A stretch of 64,000 nt of DNA, taken from assembly GCF_022012415.1 (NCBI RefSeq), contig NZ_JAKLTR010000001.1, positions 496,001 through 560,000 of the forward strand. Direction: 5' to 3'. Source of the stretch: Terrimonas ginsenosidimutans (lineage in GTDB: Bacteria; Bacteroidota; Bacteroidia; Chitinophagales; Chitinophagaceae). The notes under the pieces were generated by a model. That model was given only the letters and a program-made list of their open reading frames with translations, did no database searches and had not been told where the DNA came from. Shown here in pieces: positions 26,736 through 34,072 of this stretch (its first letter is position 1; every line of letters starts with the position of its first letter). The translations under genes and the position numbers were made by a program.

Positions 26736-27077
26736 TTAGAGAGTACTTTTCACAAGCGCCAGGCCTTCCATGTTCTGTTCTTTATTCTCGAATGCCAGAA
26801 GAGCGGATTCAAGAGCCCGTTTCAATTTCATTTTTACCTTACGTTTGTTTGTGTTCAATTTAACTCCTTCAATATTTTCAGCATAAATAAGCACATCGTT
26901 ATTGTTATAAAACCGAACGATGTGGTTCAGGGGAGTTTTGACATTTCCTTCGACAACCCAATAGCCTTTATCAGAAGCCCATTTGGGTTTGTAAATTGTT
27001 TGTTCCTGCGCCGGAGCAACAAGAGTACTAAGCATAAATATGGCGATAAGAAGGCCACAGGTGATCATTTTTTTCAT
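26736..27077 (-). CDS. Small exported protein of unknown function (113 residues)
   Basis: The protein has a clear signal peptide (MKKMITCGLLIAIFMLSTLVAPAQ, cleavage after AQ-type end). An 89-residue mature part follows with the sequences KWASDKGYWVVEGNVKTP, IVRFYNNNDVLIYAENIEG and a basic NKRKVKMKLKRALESALLAF. It has no cysteines after the signal and no lipobox. I do not recognise a named domain. Its position behind the LytS/LytTR pair on the same strand, but with its own terminator, suggests a separate unit. It may be a target of that system, as LytTR-like sites lie upstream at 27252-27300. Confidence 0.7.
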   Translation of the reverse strand: MKKMITCGLLIAIFMLSTLVAPAQEQTIYKPKWASDKGYWVVEGNVKTPLNHIVRFYNNNDVLIYAENIEGVKLNTNKRKVKMKLKRALESALLAFENKEQNMEGLALVKSTL

Positions 27078-27251
27078 TGGTTTAATGGTTAATTGTTCAA
27101 AAATCAGGATCCGCGGGCGTTGTATCGTTCCTCTTTAACAATATGAAGCTACGCATGAAAATCACGGAGAAATTTGATAATAGATGAACAGATGCATTAC
27201 TCTGCCATAGAATGACCGACAGTGGACAAGCGATGTATGTACGCTAAAAAG

Positions 27252-27300
27252 GACGTTTATCATCGAAAACATGCGTTTAGTCGATAAAGGGGATGTTTTA
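27252..27300. promoter_or_regulatory. Direct repeats with 20-base period in the gap before the exported-protein gene
   Basis: GACGTTTAT, TGCGTTTAG and GATGTTTTA recur at exactly 20-base steps (from 27252, 27272, 27292). The first two match eight of nine positions of the LytTR half-site. The surrounding 373-base gap (27078-27450) holds no gene; GTCGATAAA also occurs twice there. Confidence 0.35.
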
Positions 27301-27450
27301 CGGCTAATGGCTGTCGATAAAAGGCTAATTCATTTCGTTTACGCTGCTTGCCCGGCCGAGTTATTCACATTTTTCCTGTTTGGAACAGCATTTGCCAATT
27401 GCAGGTCAAGGTTTGTCCAGGTAGTATTTTTTTAGCGTAAAACTGATTAT

Positions 27451-28077
27451 ATGTGGAATCATGACATGTACCAACCAGGAAAGCAAGCCAGCCATTTTCT
27501 CACCCTGAACACGGTGGACTGTGTTGATATTTTTATCCGCCCGGTTTATAAGCAGGTGATCGTACATACACTGAACCATTTTATCGACAGCAAAGGCCTC
27601 GTCGTATTTTCATGGTGTTTAATGACCAATCATCTTCATCTTCTCGTTCAGCCACAGGATGGTTATTCAATAGAAGAGATCGAACAGGAATACAAAGCAT
27701 TCACCACACAAAAGATCCTTGCGGCAATGGAAACAGAGCCGGAAACCAGGAAGGACTGGATGTTGAAACGTTTTGAAGGGTATGTAAACGATCCTGGTAA
27801 GATCCGTCAGTATAATATTTGGCAGAATCGCAGCAGTCGCAGCATAATAGAAATGGATAAGCCCGCTGGCCTCGTTGAATATTATGAGTACATCCATGAA
27901 AATCCGGTTCGCGAAAGGTTTGTTGACCACGCACCCGATTTTCCATATAGCTCCGCCCGCGATTATGCAGGTTCCCGTGGCCTTGTCAACATTACAAAAC
28001 TCCCTTCGATCGAACAGCTGCTGGCAGCATCCGAAAGCTTCAGTGGAAGTTTTCTGGTGAAGCACGTGCGGAATTAA
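27451..28077 (+). CDS. REP-associated tyrosine transposase (RAYT, Y1/HUH family)
   Basis: This 208-residue protein has the HUH motif WCLMTNHLHLLVQ (His61, His63). The catalytic Tyr147 lies in YEYIHENPVRERFV, matching the YIxxNP motif of IS200-like RAYT enzymes. Both active-site elements are intact, so it may still nick single-stranded DNA. RAYTs are usually single-copy, stably inherited genes linked to repetitive extragenic palindromes; none was recognised directly beside it. No IS ends, target duplications or second ORF are visible. The Tyr assignment is by comparison with the E. coli RAYT layout. Confidence 0.85.
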   Translation: MWNHDMYQPGKQASHFLTLNTVDCVDIFIRPVYKQVIVHTLNHFIDSKGLVVFSWCLMTNHLHLLVQPQDGYSIEEIEQEYKAFTTQKILAAMETEPETRKDWMLKRFEGYVNDPGKIRQYNIWQNRSSRSIIEMDKPAGLVEYYEYIHENPVRERFVDHAPDFPYSSARDYAGSRGLVNITKLPSIEQLLAASESFSGSFLVKHVRN

Positions 28078-28210
28078 TGAAGGATCACACACGAGCTTCC
28101 TGGCTTAAGCAAAACTTCACCCGGACCGATGACGTTTAAAGATCTATCCAGTTTTAAATGACTGCCTGGTCCCAGGGTTCACCGTCAATCGTCCTATCCC
28201 TCATAATACC

Positions 28211-28218
28211 TATATTTG
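28211..28218 (+). promoter_or_regulatory. -7 promoter element of the GH25 gene
   Basis: TATATTTG matches the consensus and ends 27 bases before the ATG at 28246. It rules out the upstream in-frame start at 28216, which lies inside the box. Confidence 0.55.
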
Positions 28219-28245
28219 TCGCTCAGACAAAAGCGAAGTCCCTGC

Positions 28246-29016
28246 ATGGCCACCCGCCCTAAAAAGAAGGTTTTACGCGCTATATTTATTCTTTCAGTTC
28301 TCCTCTTCGTCTCCGTTGCGGGTTGGTTTATTTACAAATGGTTGATGTATCGCCAGGTGAAGTTTACCCGCTATCCTGAATTCGGGATCACCATTCCGAA
28401 CAACTATACGATCCATGGTATTGATGTATCCCGGTATCAGAATATTATTGCCTGGGAAGAAGTGAAGAAAATGCAGGTCCATGATGTACAGCTTGGCTTT
28501 GCATTTATCAAGGCAACAGAAGGCATCGGGAATATGGATCCTCAATTTCAGCGTAACTGGAAAAAGACGAAATCGAGTGAAATGATCAGGGGGGCTTATC
28601 ATTTCTTTATTGCCAGTAAGGACGGGAAATTACAGGCGGAGAATTTTATCAAACGCGTTGAGCTGGAATCGGGCGATCTCCCTCCTGTCCTGGATGTTGA
28701 ACAACGCTTTGGCGTGCCCAAAGCACGTTTGCAAAAAGAAGTAAAGAAATGGCTGGAAACAGTGGAGGCGTATTACGGAGTGAAACCGGTGATCTACACA
28801 AATGTTGACTTCTACAAGCAAAACCTTGGTGCTGATTTCGATAAATACCCTCTCTGGGTGGCTCATTACTATCAGCAGGAACAACCACGCATAGAGAGAA
28901 GCTGGTCTTTCTGGCAGCACAATGATCAGGGTAACGTGAACGGAATAACGGCAAAGGTGGATTTCAATGTATTCAAAGGAGACTCAACCGACTTCAAAGC
29001 GCTGCTCGTTCCTTAG
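28246..29016 (+). CDS. GH25-family lysozyme with N-terminal membrane anchor
   Basis: The 256-residue protein has a basic N-terminus and one membrane helix (about residues 10-31), so it is anchored in the inner membrane facing the periplasm. The GH25 barrel begins YTIHGIDVSRYQ (Asp60) and carries PPVLDVEQRFG with Asp150 and Glu152. Other family strands are FAFIKATEGI, GAYHFF, PVIYTN and SWSFWQHNDQG. These residues are those used for muramidase cleavage of peptidoglycan. The start is chosen from the promoter box upstream. Neighbours give no clear partner, so it probably works in wall turnover. Confidence 0.92.
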   Translation: MATRPKKKVLRAIFILSVLLFVSVAGWFIYKWLMYRQVKFTRYPEFGITIPNNYTIHGIDVSRYQNIIAWEEVKKMQVHDVQLGFAFIKATEGIGNMDPQFQRNWKKTKSSEMIRGAYHFFIASKDGKLQAENFIKRVELESGDLPPVLDVEQRFGVPKARLQKEVKKWLETVEAYYGVKPVIYTNVDFYKQNLGADFDKYPLWVAHYYQQEQPRIERSWSFWQHNDQGNVNGITAKVDFNVFKGDSTDFKALLVP

Positions 29017-29049
29017 AACATTTTCCCAATTGAATTTATTGCGCTCAGA

Positions 29050-29442
29050 TCAATGGTCGCAATCATCCGCATGCGCATGATCATGGATCCGGCATTTGCG
29101 GTAATTAGTGAAGTGGGCGGTAACAATGAGGATCACAGCCGGGATCAGCAACCAGGTATCATAATGAACGAAAAACAGCTTTATGATCAAAAGAATGATC
29201 CCGACGCTGAACAAGATAAAAGGCCATTTGTTGTGATGATGCTTCCTGTATCCATGATAGAGTGAATATGCGCCGATACAGAAAGCAAGAAGCACCATAA
29301 CGGCTTCAAAGACCATATTATGGATGATGTTTATGCCAAACAACGGAAGGGATGACAGAAACAGCGGCAATACCGCGCAATGAATAGCGCACGCGACAGA
29401 AGCCGTGATACCTAAAGCGTCCCAATTTATTCTTCCTTGCAT
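29050..29442 (-). CDS. MerC-domain inner-membrane protein
   Basis: From the ATG at 29442 the protein is 130 residues with four hydrophobic helices. The MerC opening GITASVACAIHCAVLPLF carries the cysteine pair Cys18 and Cys22. The C-terminus is rich in His and Cys (YRKCRIHDHAHADDCDH), suggesting metal binding. MerC proteins were described as mercury importers, but most chromosomal members are not in mer operons. A -7 box ten bases upstream of this ATG excludes the longer upstream start at 29571. The gene is divergent from a SCO-Fur operon. Confidence 0.85.
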   Translation of the reverse strand: MQGRINWDALGITASVACAIHCAVLPLFLSSLPLFGINIIHNMVFEAVMVLLAFCIGAYSLYHGYRKHHHNKWPFILFSVGIILLIIKLFFVHYDTWLLIPAVILIVTAHFTNYRKCRIHDHAHADDCDH

Positions 29443-29451
29443 AATGGACGG

Positions 29452-29459
29452 CAAATATA
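29452..29459 (-). promoter_or_regulatory. -7 promoter element of the MerC gene
   Basis: Minus-strand TATATTTG (CAAATATA on plus) lies nine bases upstream of the ATG at 29442. Confidence 0.55.
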
Positions 29460-29468
29460 AGGATAAAA

Positions 29469-29481
29469 GCAACGCTGTTGC
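29469..29481. promoter_or_regulatory. Operator candidate between the MerC and SCO-Fur promoters
   Basis: gcaac-gct-gttgc is a perfect inverted repeat with T- and A-rich flanks. It lies between the two divergent -7 boxes, where one regulator could control both directions. Confidence 0.35.
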
Positions 29482-29521
29482 AAAAAATAGATCTGAATGT
29501 GGCAAAATGATGGTCCTGTGG

Positions 29522-29529
29522 TAACTTTG
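29522..29529 (+). promoter_or_regulatory. -7 promoter element of the SCO-Fur operon
   Basis: TAACTTTG followed by CGGCAC is a full match to the consensus, 16 bases before the ATG at 29546. Confidence 0.6.
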
Positions 29530-29545
29530 CGGCACAAACAGGTAT

Positions 29546-30139
29546 ATGTCAAAAAAATGGAAGTTATACACCGGCTTTTTCGCCGTACTGGTCCTGGTTT
29601 TTTTCCTGTCCGTAAAAAAATGGCTGGTAAAAAAAGATACGATCTCTGTGGTTCAACCTTTTGCTTTTACGAACCAGGATGGTCAGAAAGTGACGGATAA
29701 AGATGTTGAAGGCAAGGTTTATGTGGCGGAGTATTTTTTTACTACCTGTCCGGGAATCTGTCCTACGATGAACAGGAATATGCGGCAGGTTTATGACAAA
29801 TTCAAAGGGGAGAAAGATTTTCTGATCCTCTCCCATACCTGTCAGCCCGAAGTTGATTCGGTAGCGCAGTTAAAACATTACGCAGATTCCATGCAGGTAG
29901 ATACCAAACAGTGGATCTTCCTCACCGGCCGCAAGGACAGTCTTTACACCATGGCGAGAACGAGCTATACGATCGATGACCCGGCAAACAATCTCAAGAG
30001 TATTGAAGATGATTTTATGCATACGCAGTTCTGGGCATTGGTTAACCAGAAAGGTGAGGTCAAAAAGATCTATGATGGTTTGAAGCCGAGTGAGATCAGG
30101 GAAATGGAAAAAGACATTGAAAAATTGCTTGGAAAGTAA
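29546..30139 (+). CDS. SCO1/SenC-family copper chaperone or thiol protein
   Basis: This 197-residue protein has an N-terminal membrane anchor (residues 9-25) and a thioredoxin-like domain. It carries the copper-binding motif TTCPGICPTMN (Cys68, Cys72) and the distal His159 in DDFMHTQFWALV. SCO proteins deliver copper to cytochrome c oxidase subunit II or act as thiol reductases. All metal ligands are kept. No cytochrome oxidase gene is in the window. The Fur-family gene starts five bases after its stop, so both are in one operon. Confidence 0.93.
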   Translation: MSKKWKLYTGFFAVLVLVFFLSVKKWLVKKDTISVVQPFAFTNQDGQKVTDKDVEGKVYVAEYFFTTCPGICPTMNRNMRQVYDKFKGEKDFLILSHTCQPEVDSVAQLKHYADSMQVDTKQWIFLTGRKDSLYTMARTSYTIDDPANNLKSIEDDFMHTQFWALVNQKGEVKKIYDGLKPSEIREMEKDIEKLLGK

Positions 30140-30144
30140 CGTCT

Positions 30145-30561
30145 ATGAATAGCGATATCAAAGAACTACTCAAGAAAAGTCAGCTGAGCGTTACCGCCAG
30201 CCGAGAGAAGATACTTCAGCTTTTCCTCGAGCAGGAAGGTGCGCTTGCGCATGGTGATATAGAAAAAAAAGCGGGAGAAAAATTCGATCGTGTTACCGTT
30301 TATCGCACGTTACAAACTTTTGTAGAGAAGGGGATCATCCATACTATTCCAACCTCGGACAACTCTATCCGGTATGCACTCTGCAAGGATGATTGTGCAT
30401 CGGGCCATCATCATGATCATCATGTTCACTTTGTTTGCAACGAATGCAACAATACATTCTGCCTTGACGATGTTGTAACCCCTACCATTAAATTACCCTC
30501 CGGCTATTCCCAGGAACATATCGAGGTGGTGGTTAAAGGTGTTTGTAAACATTGCTCCTAA
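30145..30561 (+). CDS. Fur-family metalloregulator
   Basis: This 138-residue protein has a winged helix (LSVTASREKILQLFLEQEGA, FDRVTVYRTLQTFVEKGII). The dimerisation domain carries a His-rich loop, GHHHDHHVHF, and two structural Cys pairs, CNECNNTF and CKHC. The layout is that of Fur, Zur and PerR proteins; the rich His cluster is compatible with Zur, but the metal is not fixed by sequence. Being in an operon with a SCO protein and divergent from a MerC protein points to regulation of copper or zinc handling. Confidence 0.9.
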   Translation: MNSDIKELLKKSQLSVTASREKILQLFLEQEGALAHGDIEKKAGEKFDRVTVYRTLQTFVEKGIIHTIPTSDNSIRYALCKDDCASGHHHDHHVHFVCNECNNTFCLDDVVTPTIKLPSGYSQEHIEVVVKGVCKHCS

Positions 30562-31180
30562 CGCTAAGAGTCAATAAGAGGAAAGAAGGAAAAAGAGCGT
30601 ATGAAGTTGTGGAATGGTTGTCTAAGTGTCTAAGTGTTTAATGGTTTAAAAGTTTAAAGTTTTTGCTTTTGCTTCGGGCCCTCGCCTGATGTAATCAGGC
30701 TTGGCGGTATGCTGCAAACGGGTTATTATCACTTGTCCACTTACAGGTTTTTAAGCGATAGCTACCTGATCGGGTACAAAAAAAGTGAGCACGCCTTGAA
30801 GAGATATATGCCACTTAGATACGACATTCTGGCACGCGAAGCAGTTGAGGTGTTGCCTGATAATAATCATTCAGGGTCAAACTCCGCGTGTTTTTGAAAT
30901 GCTTGTTAGTCGTCGTTAGTTCGTCTCTTGGTCGTCCTTTGGCCGTCCAAAGTTTGACGGGATTTTAAGCAGTGAAAAATGGTGACAAGCTGACACGCTG
31001 AGGGCGATAAATCTTTTGAGCGACTGGTCCAGGTTTCCTTCTCCGCTTCGCTACGGTGCAAGATCCGGCAGAAGTTTATGCGAGCGATGCTCATCCGGAA
31101 CATTTCAACCCAAGCCATTTGTGGACCATCCCCCAACTTTTCAACATGATCCCTCTTTTCCCATTCGCCGGCCTCCTTAA
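30562..31180. other. Long intergenic region with low-complexity tracts
   Basis: About 620 bases without a credible gene. At 30616-30664 are overlapping imperfect copies of gtctaagtg/gtttaa. At 30684-30700 there is a gcctgat-gta-atcaggc hairpin. At 30905-30960 a tract of TCGT/CGTC units occurs. Open frames across it have non-protein-like composition. Confidence 0.5.
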
Positions 31181-31214
31181 AAATAAAAAGCCCCTGTATA
31201 GAAATACAGGGACT
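31181..31214 (-). terminator. Intrinsic terminator of the M3 oligopeptidase gene
   Basis: Minus strand: agtccctgtat pairs with atacaggggct (one mismatch) around a TTCT loop, followed by TTTTATTT. It lies about 150 bases after the stop at 31365. Confidence 0.7.
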
Positions 31215-31364
31215 TAGGTTAAGGCTCTGATTAGTAGCTATTTTAAAATACGGCCGCAAATTGAATCGAGACGCGTATAATTAGATGAAACTTAATTCCT
31301 ATTCAAAAATAACGCGGGGAAACGAGATTTCCGAATTTGTCTCATACCACTTTGGGGGTATTTT

Positions 31365-33095
31365 TTAGCCCTCCGGGTGCAAATTGTCCAGTTCCGATTT
31401 TACAAATTGCATTAATCCACTGATATGGTCGGGTGAAAGGTCGAATTTCAGCCCGGCCGCCTGGAAAAGCTCCGGTAAAGTTCGTGTTCCTCCAAGTTGT
31501 AACGCTGTTATATAATTATTAATAGCCGCGTCCGGATTAGCTTTGAATTGTTGCCATAAACCGATTGCACCAAGCTGTGCGATTCCGTATTCGATATAAT
31601 AGAATGGAACCTCGAACAGGTGTAGTTGCCTTTGCCAGGAGTGTTCCCGGTAAGATGATAAGCCGGAGAAATCGATCACCGGGGAGGTGAACTCATCAAG
31701 AATTCTAAGCCAGTTTGAGACTCTTTCAGCATCCGTATGATTTTGGTTTTCATAGATCCAGTGCTGAAACTTATCTATTGTCGCAATCCATGGGAAAATG
31801 GTTATTACCCGCTCCAGTTGCTGTTCTTTTGCCCGGGTAAGTTCTTCTTTGTTATCAAAGAACACCTGCCAGCTGTCCATGCTGAACAATTCCATGCTCA
31901 TGCTGGCCACTTCCGCGATCTCGGTTGGATATTCTTTAAAACCATTCAATTCAAGCGGATGGGCAAGAAAAGAATGGATGGCATGTCCGCCCTCATGTAC
32001 CATGGTGGTGACATCATCCAGTTGGCCTGCAGCATTCATGAAAATAAAAGGCGCACCACTTTCTGCCAAAGGGCAATTATAGCCACCCGGAGCCTTACCC
32101 TTGCGGCTTTCAAGGTCCAGATGCCCCATGTTTCTCATCATTTCCAGGCAGTCTCCAAAGAACGGGCGCATAGTACGGAAGCAGTCAATTGTTTTAGCCA
32201 CCAGTTCCTCTCCCGTAGTAAACGGGCGAAGAGGCTGCACTCCTGCTGGCTCTGCTTCAACATCCCATGGACGAAGCGTATCAAGCCCCAGCTTTTTCTT
32301 TTTAGCCTCAAGCAGCTGATTGACCAGTGGCATTACATGCAATTTCACTGCTTCATGAAACTGGAAGCAATCCTCTTTAGAGTAATCGAACCTTCCCAAT
32401 TCAGCAAAGCGGAAATCGCGGTAGTTTGAAAAACCTGTATTCCTGGCCACCTGGTTTCGCTTTTGCAGGAGGGAACTGTAAAGCCCGTTCAGTTCTTCTT
32501 TATCCTGCAACCGGCGTTCATTTATTTTTCTGTATGCTTGTTCGCGAATGCTACGGTCTGGGTCTTCCAGGAATTTCGTGGCCTGCTGCAGCGTGTATTC
32601 CTGCCCATTCATGGTAATGGTCATCTTTCCGGAGATCATTCCAAACCGCTGCGCTTCTACAGCCAGGGATGCCTGCAGTGGGATGTTCTCTTCTCGGAAC
32701 AGGTCGATATTCTTTCTGACATTTCGGAGATACGTAAAGAACTTCTTACTGTCAAGTTCGGCTGCAAAAGGACTTTCAACCAATTTCTTATTCAGCTGAT
32801 CTGCGAGTGGCTGGATCTTCGGTTGAATTTCCATCATGAAGAAATTAAAAGCCTCTTCGAGTGTTTTATTTTCTGTATCGCAGGTCATTTTGATCTGGCG
32901 CCAGCAGGCATCTTCGCTTACGATCGATTCAAGTTCGCTAAGATCTTTCAACCATTGTTCAAGGGAAGATGCAGAGTCGATGGGTCTCTCAAGGAGGTTC
33001 GTGAAATAAGGTTCAAGGCTTGCCCAATCTTTCACTTCAAAATCCTTCGGCAGAAAATGGCGGGGCAGCTTTTTTATATCCGCACTGTATGTCAT
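31365..33095 (-). CDS. M3-family oligoendopeptidase (PepF-like)
   Basis: This 576-residue cytoplasmic metallopeptidase has the zinc motif HEGGH (His367, Glu368, His371) in TTMVHEGGHAIHSFL. The third ligand is expected in the following EIAEVASMSMELF. Length and the opening (FEVKDWASLEPYFTNLLER) match the PepF/M3B group of about 560-600 residues. It degrades oligopeptides of roughly 6-20 residues after proteolysis or peptide import. No signal peptide is present. It is followed by its own terminator and preceded by the DUF5606 gene on the same strand (112 bases). Confidence 0.93.
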   Translation of the reverse strand: MTYSADIKKLPRHFLPKDFEVKDWASLEPYFTNLLERPIDSASSLEQWLKDLSELESIVSEDACWRQIKMTCDTENKTLEEAFNFFMMEIQPKIQPLADQLNKKLVESPFAAELDSKKFFTYLRNVRKNIDLFREENIPLQASLAVEAQRFGMISGKMTITMNGQEYTLQQATKFLEDPDRSIREQAYRKINERRLQDKEELNGLYSSLLQKRNQVARNTGFSNYRDFRFAELGRFDYSKEDCFQFHEAVKLHVMPLVNQLLEAKKKKLGLDTLRPWDVEAEPAGVQPLRPFTTGEELVAKTIDCFRTMRPFFGDCLEMMRNMGHLDLESRKGKAPGGYNCPLAESGAPFIFMNAAGQLDDVTTMVHEGGHAIHSFLAHPLELNGFKEYPTEIAEVASMSMELFSMDSWQVFFDNKEELTRAKEQQLERVITIFPWIATIDKFQHWIYENQNHTDAERVSNWLRILDEFTSPVIDFSGLSSYREHSWQRQLHLFEVPFYYIEYGIAQLGAIGLWQQFKANPDAAINNYITALQLGGTRTLPELFQAAGLKFDLSPDHISGLMQFVKSELDNLHPEG

Positions 33096-33206
33096 AAATG
33101 TTTGGGTTTAAAAAATAAAAGCTACAAACATCCAGGGTTGTTGGGTTTGTAGCTTAAAATATTTGGCAGAAAAAAGTACTGAAAGGGTGAATGTGCAGCT
33201 AAAGGA

Positions 33207-33848
33207 TTACTCTGCTGACTTCTTCTTGGCTGCCGCTTTTTTCTTTGGCGCTTCAGCTTTGTCTTCTGTATCTTCCTTTTTAGCAGTAGCTTTTTTCTTA
33301 GCCGCTGTTTTTTCTTTAGCCGGCTCTTCCGTCGCAGCAGCTTTCTTTTTAGGCGCTTCAGCCTTTTCTTCCTTCTCTTCTTTTTTAGCGGCTGCTTTTT
33401 TCTTTGGAGTTTCTTCAACCACGGCTACTTCTTCGGCTTCAGCGACTTCTTCTTCCGCAGGAAGTTCAGACAATTTGATCTCAACATTCTTCTTTTTGAG
33501 AACGTCGAACCATTTAACCATCTTTTTCAGATCGCTTGCATATACACGCTCAAAGTCCAGTTCAGGATAGGCGTTCTCGAAATATTTTTTCAATGCTGCA
33601 TTGTCTTTTCCGTCAGGTAAAGTGCCGCCGGCTTTATCCATTGCATTAAACACTTCCACGAGGTTCACATTCTCCCCTGTTGTGTATACTTCTATACTTT
33701 CCAGGTGTGAAAAGTTGTGAATACGTGATGATGCGAATTTGGTGCTGTTATCATCCAGAGAGCGGACAATAGCTCCATCATTCTTACTACTGATCAGTTC
33801 ATACAGCCCGGGCAAACCGGTTACGGCGACAAGTTTACTATACTCCAT
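33207..33848 (-). CDS. DUF5606-domain protein with a long Lys/Ala/Glu tail
   Basis: This 213-residue protein has an N-terminal DUF5606 domain (about residues 1-125; EYSKLVAVTGLPGLYELI, FSHLESIEVYTTGENVNL, YPELDFERVYASDLKKM). A tail of about 80 residues made almost only of Lys, Ala, Glu and Pro follows, with repeated EAPKKKAAA-type units. The tail resembles the C-terminal domain of histone H1 and of bacterial H1-like proteins such as Hc1 or AlgP. DUF5606 is known mainly from Bacteroidota and its function is unknown; the tail suggests contact with nucleic acid. Confidence 0.85.
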   Translation of the reverse strand: MEYSKLVAVTGLPGLYELISSKNDGAIVRSLDDNSTKFASSRIHNFSHLESIEVYTTGENVNLVEVFNAMDKAGGTLPDGKDNAALKKYFENAYPELDFERVYASDLKKMVKWFDVLKKKNVEIKLSELPAEEEVAEAEEVAVVEETPKKKAAAKKEEKEEKAEAPKKKAAATEEPAKEKTAAKKKATAKKEDTEDKAEAPKKKAAAKKKSAE

Positions 33849-34072
33849 AATTTCTTCTTACAAGTTTAAAGGAGCTGCAAGATACTTGAGTTCTGCGAAA
33901 TGGGTAAAAGCTGTCTTAATTTTCCCAAAGAACGTTGGCTCATGCGGCGTTTTTTCCTGAAAATATCGGGCCACAAAGTACGAAATACCATGGCTGAACT
34001 TTTGCTGCATTCCGGGTATGGGCGAAAGTTGTTACGAAATTCGTCGTCCTATACACGTAATAACAATATAAG

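Noticed and set aside
29050-29442. Mercury-resistance locus
   Set aside because: There is no merA, merR, merP or merT in the window; a MerC domain alone does not show mercury resistance.
30709-30897. A 62-codon open frame after the Fur gene
   Set aside because: No start signals, no protein-like pattern, and it follows low-complexity sequence.
30906-31259. A 117-codon open frame on the minus strand
   Set aside because: It runs through the terminator of the M3 oligopeptidase gene and through low-complexity DNA, and its composition is unlike a protein.
33122-33418. Very basic 98-codon frame overlapping the DUF5606 gene
   Set aside because: It is the shifted frame of the Lys/Ala-rich tail; such tails create artificial open frames.
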